From NCBI RefSeq assembly GCF_001552195.1, contig NZ_BCQS01000005.1, forward strand, positions 868,001 through 932,000: DNA of 64,000 nt, given 5' to 3'. Positions within the stretch are counted from its first letter, which is position 1; each line of letters opens with the position of its first letter. This DNA is from Actinomadura latina NBRC 106108. GTDB lineage: Bacteria; Actinomycetota; Actinomycetes; Streptosporangiales; Streptosporangiaceae. Below the pieces are notes generated by a model. It had not been told where the DNA came from, ran no database searches, and saw only the letters and a program-made list of their open reading frames with translations. A program made the position numbers and the translations under genes. Shown piece after piece: positions 50,189 through 58,853 of this stretch.

Positions 50189-51040
50189 TCAGGCCGCCAC
50201 CGCCCCGCCGGCGACCGCCGAGGGCCCCGCGGGTGGACGGCCCCCCATGCCTCCCGGCAGCGGCGCGAGGGCCCCGGCGAACCAGCGCGCGGGCGGACGG
50301 CGGGACGGGTCGCGCCGGAGCGCCATCCGCAGCAGCCCGGCCACCGGCTCGGGAACGCCGTCCAGATCGGCCTGGCCGCGCAGGATGCGGAAGCACACCC
50401 CGTGCAGCGACCCCCGCCCGAACGGCGGGCGGCCCGTCGCCGCGTACGCGACGGTCGACGCCCAGGAGAACACGTCCGACGCGGTGGTGGCGCGCTCCCC
50501 CTCGATCAGTTCGGGGGCCAGGTAGGCGGGCGTCCCCACGACCATCCCGCGCCGGGTGATCTGCTCGGCCCCGGACTCGTGCGCGATCCCGAAGTCGATC
50601 AGCGTGGGCCGGTCGCCCAGGACGATGACGTTGCCCGGCGACACGTCGCGGTGCAGGACGCCCGCGTCGTGGACGTCCCCGAGCGCGAGCGCCAGCCGCC
50701 GCGCGAACCGGGCCAGCCGGTCGCCGCGCAGCGGCCCGTACGCCGGGATCAGGTCGTTCAGCGGGCAGCCCGGCACGTACTCCATGACCACGTGCGGGCG
50801 CTCCGCCGTGATCGCCCCGTCCAGCAGGCCCGCGACGTAGGCGCTGCGCACCCGCGCCTGCGCCCGCATCTCGCGCGCCAGCCGGTCGATCGCCTCCCGG
50901 ACCCCCGTCAGCTCCGGGACCAGCTCCTTGACGGCGACCTCGCGGCCATGGGCGTCCATGGCGAGGTACACCACGGCGGTGCTGCCCCGGCCGATCTCGT
51001 CCAGCAACCGATACCCGCCCAGTCGCCGATGCGTCCCCAT
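50189..51040 (-). CDS. Soluble Ser/Thr protein kinase with HRDxS variant loop
   Basis: A 283-residue kinase domain without membrane spans. It has GRGSTAVVYLA, Lys38 in VAVKEL, HRDVSPGN (130-137), DFG (149-151) and GTPAYLAPELIEGE. The conserved Lys two residues after the catalytic Asp is Ser134, unusual for Ser/Thr kinases but the Asp and Asn are kept; activity may be altered in specificity. The C-terminal 45 residues are Gly/Pro-rich. First of the three kinase-fold genes and divergent from nothing; the desaturase gene lies 51 bp upstream on the same strand. Confidence 0.9.
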   Translation of the reverse strand: MGTHRRLGGYRLLDEIGRGSTAVVYLAMDAHGREVAVKELVPELTGVREAIDRLAREMRAQARVRSAYVAGLLDGAITAERPHVVMEYVPGCPLNDLIPAYGPLRGDRLARFARRLALALGDVHDAGVLHRDVSPGNVIVLGDRPTLIDFGIAHESGAEQITRRGMVVGTPAYLAPELIEGERATTASDVFSWASTVAYAATGRPPFGRGSLHGVCFRILRGQADLDGVPEPVAGLLRMALRRDPSRRPPARWFAGALAPLPGGMGGRPPAGPSAVAGGAVAA

Positions 51041-51091
51041 GTCCCCTTTGACGCGGGAAACCGGGGACGCGTTCCCGCGATCAGCCCGCGC

Positions 51092-52042
51092 TCAGCCCTT
51101 GCGGGCGGCCTGCCGGGCGCGGCGCTCCTCGCGGCGGGTCTCGAACTTGGTGGCGGCGGCGTCGAGCTGCTGCATGAACTCGGCGAGCTCCTCGCGGGCC
51201 TTCTCGCCGTCGCCGGACAGGTCGGTGCGGTCGAACACGTTCCACTTGCGCAGCACCGGGACGAGCACGTCGTCGTGGTGCAGCCGCAGGTCGTAGATGC
51301 CGGCGTTGGCGATGATGACGGACTTGCGGAGGAACCCGTCGATGCTGTAGCCGGGCATCTGGAAGCCCTTCACCACATCGGTGATCGCCCGCATCGTCTC
51401 GTTCGGGGACGCATCCAGCGAGGCCGCCAGGAGGTTCCGGTAGAAGATCATGTGGAGGTTCTCGTCGGCGGCGATGCGGGCCATCATCTGCTCGCAGACC
51501 GGGTCGCCGGACGCCTTGCCCGTGTTGCGGTGCGAGACGCGGGTGGCGAGTTCCTGGAACGACACGTAGGCCGTCCCGTGCAGGAACGAGTCGCCGTGGT
51601 CGGCCGCGTAGCCGGCCTCCATGTGGTGCATGCGCGCGCGCTCAAGCGCGACCGGGTCGACCGCGCGGGTCACGGTGAGGTAGTCGCGCAGGACGATGCC
51701 GTGCCGGTTCTCCTCCGCCGTCCACCGGTTGACCCAGGTGCCCCAGGCGCCCTCGCGGCCGTACACCGTGGCGATGGCGTTGTGGTAGCCGGGCAGGTTG
51801 TCCTCGGTGAGCAGGTTGACGATGAGCGACTCGCGCGCCTCGACGCTGAGCTTGGACTGCTCCAGCGACCAGGGCTCGCCGCCGAGCGGCCCGTCGAAGT
51901 CGCGGCCCTCGTTCCACGGGACGTACTGGTGCGGGAACCATTCCTTGGCCATCGACAGGTGCCGGTTCAGTTCCTTCTCGACCACCGGCTCAAGGTCGTG
52001 CAGGAGGCCGGTCTGGGACTTCTCTTCGGGGGTCACGGACAT
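51092..52042 (-). CDS. Acyl-[acyl-carrier-protein] desaturase (DesA-like)
   Basis: Soluble di-iron desaturase that introduces a double bond in acyl-ACP. The 316-residue protein has the two ExxH iron motifs: TAEENRHGIV (E111, H114) and AADENLHMIFY (about 203), plus DNLPGYHNAI. This is the plant stearoyl-ACP desaturase family found in Actinobacteria. ATG at 52042, with a longer in-frame extension rejected because it covers the operator at 52128-52147. Upstream are an SDR and an enoyl-CoA hydratase in the same direction. Confidence 0.95.
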   Translation of the reverse strand: MSVTPEEKSQTGLLHDLEPVVEKELNRHLSMAKEWFPHQYVPWNEGRDFDGPLGGEPWSLEQSKLSVEARESLIVNLLTEDNLPGYHNAIATVYGREGAWGTWVNRWTAEENRHGIVLRDYLTVTRAVDPVALERARMHHMEAGYAADHGDSFLHGTAYVSFQELATRVSHRNTGKASGDPVCEQMMARIAADENLHMIFYRNLLAASLDASPNETMRAITDVVKGFQMPGYSIDGFLRKSVIIANAGIYDLRLHHDDVLVPVLRKWNVFDRTDLSGDGEKAREELAEFMQQLDAAATKFETRREERRARQAARKG

Positions 52043-52127
52043 GTGGTTCCTTCGCTGGGACGAGTGGTCTTGCCGGACGGGCCGCCGCGCCGCGGCTCGA
52101 TCGGGCCGCCCAGCAGGCCGTACACAC

Positions 52128-52147
52128 AACCTACTCAAGCGTAGGTT
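52128..52147. promoter_or_regulatory. 20-bp inverted repeat upstream of the desaturase
   Basis: AACCTAC-N6-GTAGGTT, seven-base perfect arms, 86 bp before the desaturase start. It looks like an operator for a TetR-type regulator of fatty-acid desaturation; mycobacterial desaturases are under such control (MadR). No matching regulator is next to it. Confidence 0.6.
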
Positions 52148-52225
52148 CGATCGTCGCCACTCACCGTGACCCCCGTCAAGTCAGCACCGCAACAATCAAC
52201 CCACGGGAACTTTTGTAGACCTGAG

Positions 52226-52247
52226 CAAAAAGCGGCGTGCCGTTTTG
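52226..52247 (-). terminator. Intrinsic terminator after the SDR gene
   Basis: On the minus strand AAAACGGC-AC-GCCGCTTTTT, a stem of CGGC/GCCG extended by A/T pairs and ending in five T, 14 bp past the SDR stop. This separates the SDR from the desaturase promoter. Confidence 0.65.
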
Positions 52248-52260
52248 TCACCGCGCTTTG

Positions 52261-53043
52261 TCACCGGGTGTCGGCTGCCTGTTGCCACATGCGGTTCACG
52301 GCGGCCCTGAGCAGCGGCCTCGGGACGAGCTTCAGCGCCGGGAGCGCCGCCTTGTACTGCACGCCGGGGACGCACAGCGCACGTCCGGCCGCCACCGCGT
52401 CCAGCCCGGCCCGTGCCACGTCGTCGCGCCGCAGCCACAGCAGGTTGGCCGGGCCATGTACGCCGGGCTGCTCGTCCTCCGTCCGGGTGAAGCCCGGGCA
52501 CAGCGCCGTGACGTGCACGCCCTTGCCGGCGACCTCGGAGTGCAGGCTCTCGGAGAACGACGCCACATACGCCTTGGTCGCCCCGTAGGTGGCACTGCCG
52601 GGCGACGGCGCGAACCCCGACATCGACGCGACGTTCAGGACACCGCCGCGCCCGCGCTCGATCATCCCCGGCAGCGCGGCGTGCGCGAGCCGCACCAGCG
52701 CCGTCACGTTCAGCTCGATCTGCGCAAGGTGGTCGTCCAGCGGAAGTTCCGCGAACGCTCCAAAAGCGCCGTACCCGGCGTTGTTCACCAGCAGCTCGAC
52801 CGGCTCGGCGCTCAGCCGTCCCTCCACCTCGGCGCGCTGCGCGGGGTCGGTGAGGTCGGCCGCCACCACCTCCACGGCGACCCGGTACCGCTCGACCAGC
52901 TCGCGGGCCAGCCCGTCCAGCAGCTCGGCCCGGCGCGCCACGATCACCAGATCGGTGCCGCGGCCGGCCAGCAGGCGGGCGAAGCTCTCCCCGATCCCGC
53001 TGGACGCGCCCGTCACGAGCGCGGTTCGGTACGCGTGTCGCAT
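52261..53043 (-). CDS. Short-chain dehydrogenase/reductase
   Basis: A 260-residue classical SDR. NAD(P)-binding motif TGASSGIGESF at 11-21, NNAGYG, the catalytic Ser in NVASMSGF and Y-x-x-x-K in YGATKAYVASFSESL. ATG at 53043. Substrate unknown; it resembles the DltE/YqjQ-like SDR group. It is between the desaturase and an enoyl-CoA hydratase, which hints at lipid metabolism. Confidence 0.93.
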   Translation of the reverse strand: MRHAYRTALVTGASSGIGESFARLLAGRGTDLVIVARRAELLDGLARELVERYRVAVEVVAADLTDPAQRAEVEGRLSAEPVELLVNNAGYGAFGAFAELPLDDHLAQIELNVTALVRLAHAALPGMIERGRGGVLNVASMSGFAPSPGSATYGATKAYVASFSESLHSEVAGKGVHVTALCPGFTRTEDEQPGVHGPANLLWLRRDDVARAGLDAVAAGRALCVPGVQYKAALPALKLVPRPLLRAAVNRMWQQAADTR

Positions 53044-53172
53044 GGCGGCAGATGCTATCGGCCGACCTTCACAATCCCCGGCAGCACACCCAAAAACACA
53101 AATAACGGTTTAACCGTCATCCATCACAGCGCGCTGCGGATCGCCGCCGGCGGACCCGGGCGTGAGCGCCGG

Positions 53173-53955
53173 TCAGCGGCCGGTGAACGTGGCCTTGCCG
53201 GGGCCTTCCTCCATGAAGCTCTTCATGCCGTTCGCCTGGTCGTCGGTGGCGAACAGGGCCGCGAACTGCGTCCGCTCGATCTCCAGGCCGGTGTCGAGGT
53301 CGACCTCGAGGCCCCGGTCGATGGCCTGCTTGGCGGCGCGCAGGGCGATCGCGGGACCGCCGGCGAACGTCGCCGCCCACTCCTTGGCGGCCGCGTAGAC
53401 ATCGGCGTCCGGGACGACGCGGTCGACCAGGCCCATGGCGAGGGCCTCGTCCGCCTTGACGTGGCGGCCGGAGAAGATCAGGTCCTTGGCGCGGGACGCG
53501 CCGACGAGCCGCGACAGCCGCTGCGTGCCGCCCGCGCCGGGGATGATGCCGAGAGAGATCTCCGGCTGCCCGACCTTCGCGCCCTCGCCCGCGACGCGGA
53601 AGTCGGCCGTCAGCGCCACCTCCAGCCCGCCGCCGAGCGCGTACCCGGTGATCGCGGCGATGACCGGCTTGGGAATGGCGGCGAGCGCCTTGGCGAAGTC
53701 CTGCAGGAGCCGCGAGTGGCCCGCCGACATCTCGGCGTAGGACATCGGGGCCATCTCCTTGATGTCCGCGCCCGCCGCGAACACCTTCTCCCCGCCGTAC
53801 AGGACGACCGCGCCCACCGCGGCGTCCTCGGTGACCTGCCGGGCCGCGTCGATCAGCTCCCGCTGCATCTGGGCGTTCAGGGCGTTCATCTTCGGACGGT
53901 CCAGCCTGATCGTCGCGACCCCGTCCTCGGCCTCGACCCGTACGAACTCGCCCAC
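53173..53955 (-). CDS. Enoyl-CoA hydratase/isomerase family protein
   Basis: A 260-residue crotonase. The oxyanion-hole loops KVFAAGADIKEM and ITGYALGGGLEVAL are present, and both catalytic Glu are seen (GGGLE and PEISLGIIPGAGGTQRL), so it should hydrate 2-enoyl-CoA in beta-oxidation. The GTG at 53955 has GGAGG six bases before it and decides the start. Divergent from the SNF2 helicase gene by 123 bp. Confidence 0.94.
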   Translation of the reverse strand: MGEFVRVEAEDGVATIRLDRPKMNALNAQMQRELIDAARQVTEDAAVGAVVLYGGEKVFAAGADIKEMAPMSYAEMSAGHSRLLQDFAKALAAIPKPVIAAITGYALGGGLEVALTADFRVAGEGAKVGQPEISLGIIPGAGGTQRLSRLVGASRAKDLIFSGRHVKADEALAMGLVDRVVPDADVYAAAKEWAATFAGGPAIALRAAKQAIDRGLEVDLDTGLEIERTQFAALFATDDQANGMKSFMEEGPGKATFTGR

Positions 53956-54078
53956 GGCGACCCTCCTGCGCAACTCGGTGGCGGACGTCCCGAGCCTAAC
54001 CAGGGCCCGCGGCGCGGCCGCCGCCGGTACGGCCGTGACGAGCGGTGCTGTCGGAGGCTGCTGGTAGCTTCGGGGACC

Positions 54079-57000
54079 ATGCTCGTCGCCCACGCCACCT
54101 GGCATGGCGGTGCGCTGTGCCTCTGGGCCGAGCGCACCGGCCCGTACGAGCCCGCACCGGACGTCCACCCCTTCGCGACCTGCGACTTCACCGGGACGTC
54201 GTACGAGCCGCTCGTCCGCACGGCGTTCCGCGTCGAGCTGGCGATGTCGCTGCCGACGCTCGGCGACCACCCGCTGCCGTCGGCGGAGCTGGGCCCCGAG
54301 CCGGTGCGGGAGGAGCCCGAGCTGCGGCCGTGGCGGGTCCCGGCGCTCGTCCTCGAACCCTTCCCCGCGATGGCGCTGCTCCAGGCCGCCGAGCACGGCG
54401 CCGACGTCGTCCCGGGCACCGACCTGCGGTTCCTGTGCGTGCTCGCGGACGAGGCCGTGCACCTCGCCTCGCGCGGCCACGTCCTGCCCGCGCTGCTGCG
54501 CGAGGACGGCGATCTCGTGGCGCGCTGGCGTCCGGTGATCGACGACCCGGCGCGGTTCCGGGAGCTCGCGCGCGCCATGCCCGCCGCCTGCCGCGCCGCC
54601 GAGGGCGGACGTCCCGCCGCCGAGGTGCTGCGCGAGGCGCTGTCCGGGCTGGTCGACACCGCCGTGCGGGGCGTGGTGCCGCACCCGCTGCTGGTGTCGC
54701 GGCGCAAGGAGCCCGACCGGCTGCCGCTCGCCGAGCGCTGGGTGATGGCGCTGACCGGCCCGTCCGCCGCCGTCGCCCGCGAGCCCCGCGACGACCCCGG
54801 CGACCTGATAGCCGAACTGGACGCGTGGGCCGCCGCCGCGCGCCGGCCGTCCGGCCCGCTGCGCGTCTGCTTCCGGCTCGCCGAACCGGGCGCGGAGGAG
54901 TTCGGCGACAGCGAGTTCGGCGAGTCCGAGAAGCCGCAGGCCGACGCCTGGCGGGTCGAGTTCGCCCTCCAGGGCACCGACGACCCCAGCCTCTACGTCC
55001 CGGCCGCCATGGTGTGGGAGGGCGAGGCCACCTCGATCCCGGACGCGGAGGAGACGCTCCTCGCCGGCCTCGGCCGCGCCCTGCGCCTCTTCCCCGACCT
55101 GGCCCCGGCCCTGGACGGCCCCGCGCCGGACGAGCTGGTCCTCGACACCGCGGGCGCGTTCCGCTTCCTCCGCCAGGCGGCCCCGCTGCTCGCCGCCGCC
55201 GGGTTCGGCGTCCTGCTCCCCCAGTGGGCGGGCAAGGCGAAGCTCGGCATGAAGCTGACCACCCGCAACGAGGATCCGGAGGCGTCGTCCGGGGCGGCGG
55301 CGTCCTCGGGGTTCGACCTCAAGGCGATGGTCGACTTCCGCTGGGACCTCGCGATCGGCGACGAGAGCATCGACGAGGCCGAACTGGCGGAACTGGCCCG
55401 CTTGAAGACCCCGCTCGTCCGGCTGCGCGGCCAGTGGGTCGAACTGGACGAGCGGCAGCTCGAAGCGGCGCTCGACTTCCTCCGGCACCCCCGCCGCGGC
55501 CGGATGACGGCCGCCGAGGCGATCCGCGCGATCGTCCACGCCGGCGACGACACCCTCCCCCTCGCCGAGGTCGACGCGGGCGGCCCCCTGGGCGACCTCC
55601 TCTCCGGCGAGGCCGACCGCCGCCTCACCCCGATGGGCACGCCCGACGACCTGGACGGCGAGCTGCGCCCCTACCAGGAGCGCGGCCTAGCCTGGCTGAC
55701 CTTCATGGACGATCTAGGACTCGGTGCCCTGCTCGCGGACGACATGGGCTTGGGCAAGACCGTGTCGGTGTTGTCCCTTCTCACTCATGAACGCGAGAAC
55801 GGCGCCCGCCCCGCTCCGACCCTGCTGATCCTGCCCATGTCGCTGGTGGGGAACTGGCAGCGGGAGGCGGCGCGGTTCACGCCGAAGCTGCGGGTCTACG
55901 TCCACCACGGAACCGGGCGGCATCGCGGCGACGACCTCGTCGAGGCCGTGGCCGGCGCCGATCTGGTGCTGACCACGTACGGGACGGCGGCGCGGGACGC
56001 GGAGATGCTCGCCCCCATCGAGTGGGGACGGGTCGTCTGCGACGAGGCGCAGGCGCTCAAGAACAGCGGGACGCGGCAGGCGAGGGCCGTGCGGAGCATC
56101 CCGGCGCGCACGCGGGTCGCGCTCACCGGGACGCCGGTCGAGAACCACCTGACCGAACTGTGGTCGATCATGGAGTTCGCGAACCCGGGCCTGCTCGGGC
56201 CGCGCAGCGCGTTCCGGCGGCGGTTCGCGATACCGATCGAGCGCGAGGGCGACGAGCAGGCGGCGATGGCGCTGAAGCGGGCGACGCAGCCGTTCATCCT
56301 GCGCCGCCTGAAGACCGACAAGTCGATCATCTCCGACCTGCCGGAGAAGCAGGAGATCAAGGTCTACTGCAACCTCACGACCGAGCAGGCGTCCCTCTAC
56401 CAGGCGACCGTGGACGACATGCTCCAGCAGATCGCCGAGGCCGACGAGACGAAGCGGCGCGGGCTCGTCCTGGCGACGATGGCCAAGCTCAAGCAGGTCT
56501 GCAACCATCCGGCGCAGCTGCTCAAGGACGGCTCCCGGCTCCCCGGCCGCTCCGGGAAGCTCGAACGGCTGGAGGAGATCTGCGCCGAGGTCCTGGAGCA
56601 GGGCGAGAAGGCGCTCGTCTTCACCCAGTACGCCGAGTTCGGCTCGATGCTCCAGCCCTATCTCGCGGCCCGTCTCGAACGTCCTGTCCTGTGGCTGCAC
56701 GGCGGGACGTCCAAGCAGGGTCGCGACGACCTCGTCCAGCACTTCCAGGAGGACGGGGAGCCCGCGATCTTCCTGCTCTCCCTGAAGGCCGCCGGGACGG
56801 GCCTGACGCTGACCGCCGCCAACCACGTCGTGCACGTCGACCGCTGGTGGAACCCGGCCGTCGAGGACCAGGCCACCGACCGCGCGTTCCGCATCGGGCA
56901 GACCCGCAACGTGCAGGTCCGCAAGTTCATCTGCGTCGGGACGATGGAGGAGCGCGTCGACGAGATGATCGAGCGCAAGAAGGCCCTCGCCGAGTCGATC

Positions 57001-57090
57001 GTCGGCACCGGCGAGGACTGGCTGACCGAACTGTCCGTCGCCGAACTCCGCGACGTCCTGCGGCTGTCCCCCGAGGCGGTGAGCGACTGA
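54079..57090 (+). CDS. SNF2/RapA-family DNA helicase-like ATPase
   Basis: A 1003-residue superfamily 2 ATPase that likely remodels protein-DNA complexes. The N-terminal ~500 residues are a bacterial SNF2-associated domain (TWHGGALCLWAE start; FDLKAMVDFRWDLAIGDESIDEAEL near 410). The ATPase starts near 535: LRPYQERGLAWL, Walker A DDMGLGKT (about 554-561), motif II DEAQ (about 655), GTPVENHLTELWSIMEF, and helicase_C with FTQYAEF, NPAVEDQATDRAFRIGQTR (about 930). ATG at 54079; the longer frame upstream is noncoding. One-base overlap with the SWIM gene shows a pair. Confidence 0.93.
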   Translation: MLVAHATWHGGALCLWAERTGPYEPAPDVHPFATCDFTGTSYEPLVRTAFRVELAMSLPTLGDHPLPSAELGPEPVREEPELRPWRVPALVLEPFPAMALLQAAEHGADVVPGTDLRFLCVLADEAVHLASRGHVLPALLREDGDLVARWRPVIDDPARFRELARAMPAACRAAEGGRPAAEVLREALSGLVDTAVRGVVPHPLLVSRRKEPDRLPLAERWVMALTGPSAAVAREPRDDPGDLIAELDAWAAAARRPSGPLRVCFRLAEPGAEEFGDSEFGESEKPQADAWRVEFALQGTDDPSLYVPAAMVWEGEATSIPDAEETLLAGLGRALRLFPDLAPALDGPAPDELVLDTAGAFRFLRQAAPLLAAAGFGVLLPQWAGKAKLGMKLTTRNEDPEASSGAAASSGFDLKAMVDFRWDLAIGDESIDEAELAELARLKTPLVRLRGQWVELDERQLEAALDFLRHPRRGRMTAAEAIRAIVHAGDDTLPLAEVDAGGPLGDLLSGEADRRLTPMGTPDDLDGELRPYQERGLAWLTFMDDLGLGALLADDMGLGKTVSVLSLLTHERENGARPAPTLLILPMSLVGNWQREAARFTPKLRVYVHHGTGRHRGDDLVEAVAGADLVLTTYGTAARDAEMLAPIEWGRVVCDEAQALKNSGTRQARAVRSIPARTRVALTGTPVENHLTELWSIMEFANPGLLGPRSAFRRRFAIPIEREGDEQAAMALKRATQPFILRRLKTDKSIISDLPEKQEIKVYCNLTTEQASLYQATVDDMLQQIAEADETKRRGLVLATMAKLKQVCNHPAQLLKDGSRLPGRSGKLERLEEICAEVLEQGEKALVFTQYAEFGSMLQPYLAARLERPVLWLHGGTSKQGRDDLVQHFQEDGEPAIFLLSLKAAGTGLTLTAANHVVHVDRWWNPAVEDQATDRAFRIGQTRNVQVRKFICVGTMEERVDEMIERKKALAESIVGTGEDWLTELSVAELRDVLRLSPEAVSD

Positions 57091-57878
57091 TGCGGGACGG
57101 GATCAAGGCGCGCAACAAGCGCGGCTCGATCGGCACCCAGTGGTGGTCGCGCCGCTTCATCGACCTCGTCGAGTCGTTCGCCGACAAGGGCCGCCTGCAG
57201 CGCGGCCGGACCTACGCCCGCAAGGGCAACGTGTTCGACCTGCGCGTGGAGCCGTACGAGGTGAGCGCGAAGGTGCACGGCTCGGCGCCCGAGCCGTACG
57301 AGGTGGCGCTCGGCATCGACGCGATCGACGAGGCGGACTGGCGGGCCGTCGAGAAGGAACTCGCGTCCCGCGCGGTGTTCCGCGCCCACCTCCTCGCCGG
57401 GGAGATGCCGCCCGAGATCGAGTGGGTGTTCGCCGAGCTGGGCCTCGCGCTGTTCCCCGGTTCGGCGTCCGACCTGCACCTGATGTGCGACTGCCCCGAC
57501 TGGGGCGACCCCTGCAAGCACGCGGCGGCCGTCCTGTACCTGCTGGCCGAGGCGTTCGACGACGACCCGTTCCTGATCCTGGAGTGGAACGGCCGCGGCC
57601 GCGACCAGCTCCTCGCCGGCCTGCGGCGCGGCGCCGGGACCGGGCCCGACCCCCTCGACATGGAGGACGAGCCGCTGACCGCCGCCGGTTTCTGGACGCC
57701 CCCGTCCGGCCTGGCCCGCCTCCGCGACCGTCCCCCGTCCCCGGCCGTCCCGCCCGGCTTCGTCCTCCAGGTGGCCGCGCCGCCGCCCGTGAAGATCCGC
57801 CGCCGCGCACTCACGGACGTCCTGGCCCCCGCCTACGAGGCCCTGGCCGCCCGGGACGCCGACGACCGGCCCGGCTGA
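57090..57878 (+). CDS. SWIM zinc finger protein
   Basis: A 262-residue protein with the zinc motif C-x-C-x(n)-C-x-H in LMCDCPDWGDPCKHAAAVLYLLAEAFDDDPF (about 135-150). The front part, TQWWSRRFIDLVESFADKGRLQRGRTYARKGNV, is typical of bacterial SWIM proteins paired with SNF2 helicases. SWIM fingers bind nucleic acid or protein. The ATG overlaps the helicase stop (TGATG), so the two are made together and probably form one DNA-linked complex. The C-terminal third is Pro-rich and variable. Confidence 0.93.
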   Translation: MRDGIKARNKRGSIGTQWWSRRFIDLVESFADKGRLQRGRTYARKGNVFDLRVEPYEVSAKVHGSAPEPYEVALGIDAIDEADWRAVEKELASRAVFRAHLLAGEMPPEIEWVFAELGLALFPGSASDLHLMCDCPDWGDPCKHAAAVLYLLAEAFDDDPFLILEWNGRGRDQLLAGLRRGAGTGPDPLDMEDEPLTAAGFWTPPSGLARLRDRPPSPAVPPGFVLQVAAPPPVKIRRRALTDVLAPAYEALAARDADDRPG

Positions 57879-57929
57879 CGGCTTCGCTTCAGGGCGCCGG
57901 GTGCGGGCCGGGGCGGCCCCAGGCCGCCG

Positions 57930-58802
57930 TCAACCGGCGTCGGCGAGCACGTCGCGCAGCCTTTCGGCGAACGCGGCGGGCTGTCCGGCCTGGCCGAACT
58001 CGCCGCCGAGGAAGCCGCCGTGGTGGCTCGGGAACACGGTCGCCGGACCGCCGAGCAGTTCCGCCATCGCCTCGGAGGTGCGTCCGGTCATGACGCCCTT
58101 CGACTCCTCGCCCACGGCGATCACGATGCGCGTGGGCGCCGCGGTGAGAGCGGCGACGTCGGGCCGGTAGTCACTGACCGCCCACGACCGGTCGGACAGC
58201 AGCGGGTCGTCCCGGGTGCCGTCGTCCTCGGCCGGCATCCCGAACATGGCCGGATCGGGTGCGGGCTGGGCGAAGTAGTCGTCGGTGAACTCGCCCTGCC
58301 ACGACGTCATCGCGATGAAGGCGGCCATGCCGGCGCCCCAGCCCTTACTCTCGTACACGGCCCGGACCTCGGCCCGCGCGCGCTCGGCGGACGCCGCGTC
58401 GGGCAGCACCGGGATGATCGGCGGCTCGTGCGCCACCAGGGTCGCGACGTCGCCGGGATGCGCCGCCACGAGGGCGAGCGCGGTCACCGCGCCGCCGCTG
58501 CTGGCGAACATCTCGACCGGGCCCGCGCCGAGCGCCTCGATGAGGGCGTGCACGTCGGCGGCCTGCACATCGGGCGCGTGGTCGTTCCGGCCGTCCTTGC
58601 GGGTGCTGCGGCCGAGGCCGCGCGGGTCGTAGGCGACCACGGTGCGGTCGGGGAGGTGCGACGCCAGCGTGCGGAAGCCGGTGGCGTCCATGGGCTGACC
58701 GATCATGACGAGCGGCGGCCGTCCGCCGGCGGGCGGCAGCGGGCCGTAGACGTCGTACACGATGTCGGCTTCGGGCGTCTGGAGTGTCTGCGTTGTCACC
58801 AT
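57930..58802 (-). CDS. Alpha/beta hydrolase
   Basis: A 290-residue alpha/beta-hydrolase-fold enzyme. The nucleophile elbow is FASSGGAVTALAL (about 100), an A-x-S-x-G variant; the acid is near IVIAVGEESKG and the His is in FPSHHGGFLGGEFGQ. DPRGLGRSTR is the usual oxyanion and strand-4 block. ATG at 58802, 51 bp after the histidine kinase stop on the same strand. Substrate unknown. Confidence 0.9.
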   Translation of the reverse strand: MVTTQTLQTPEADIVYDVYGPLPPAGGRPPLVMIGQPMDATGFRTLASHLPDRTVVAYDPRGLGRSTRKDGRNDHAPDVQAADVHALIEALGAGPVEMFASSGGAVTALALVAAHPGDVATLVAHEPPIIPVLPDAASAERARAEVRAVYESKGWGAGMAAFIAMTSWQGEFTDDYFAQPAPDPAMFGMPAEDDGTRDDPLLSDRSWAVSDYRPDVAALTAAPTRIVIAVGEESKGVMTGRTSEAMAELLGGPATVFPSHHGGFLGGEFGQAGQPAAFAERLRDVLADAG

Positions 58803-58853
58803 GCCCGTGTTGACCCGGCCCGCGCCGGGAACTCATCGCCCCGGGCACTTTTT

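Noticed and set aside
52237..54078. N-terminal extension of the SNF2 helicase frame
   Set aside because: Lies antisense to the SDR and enoyl-CoA hydratase genes; homology begins at the ATG at 54079.
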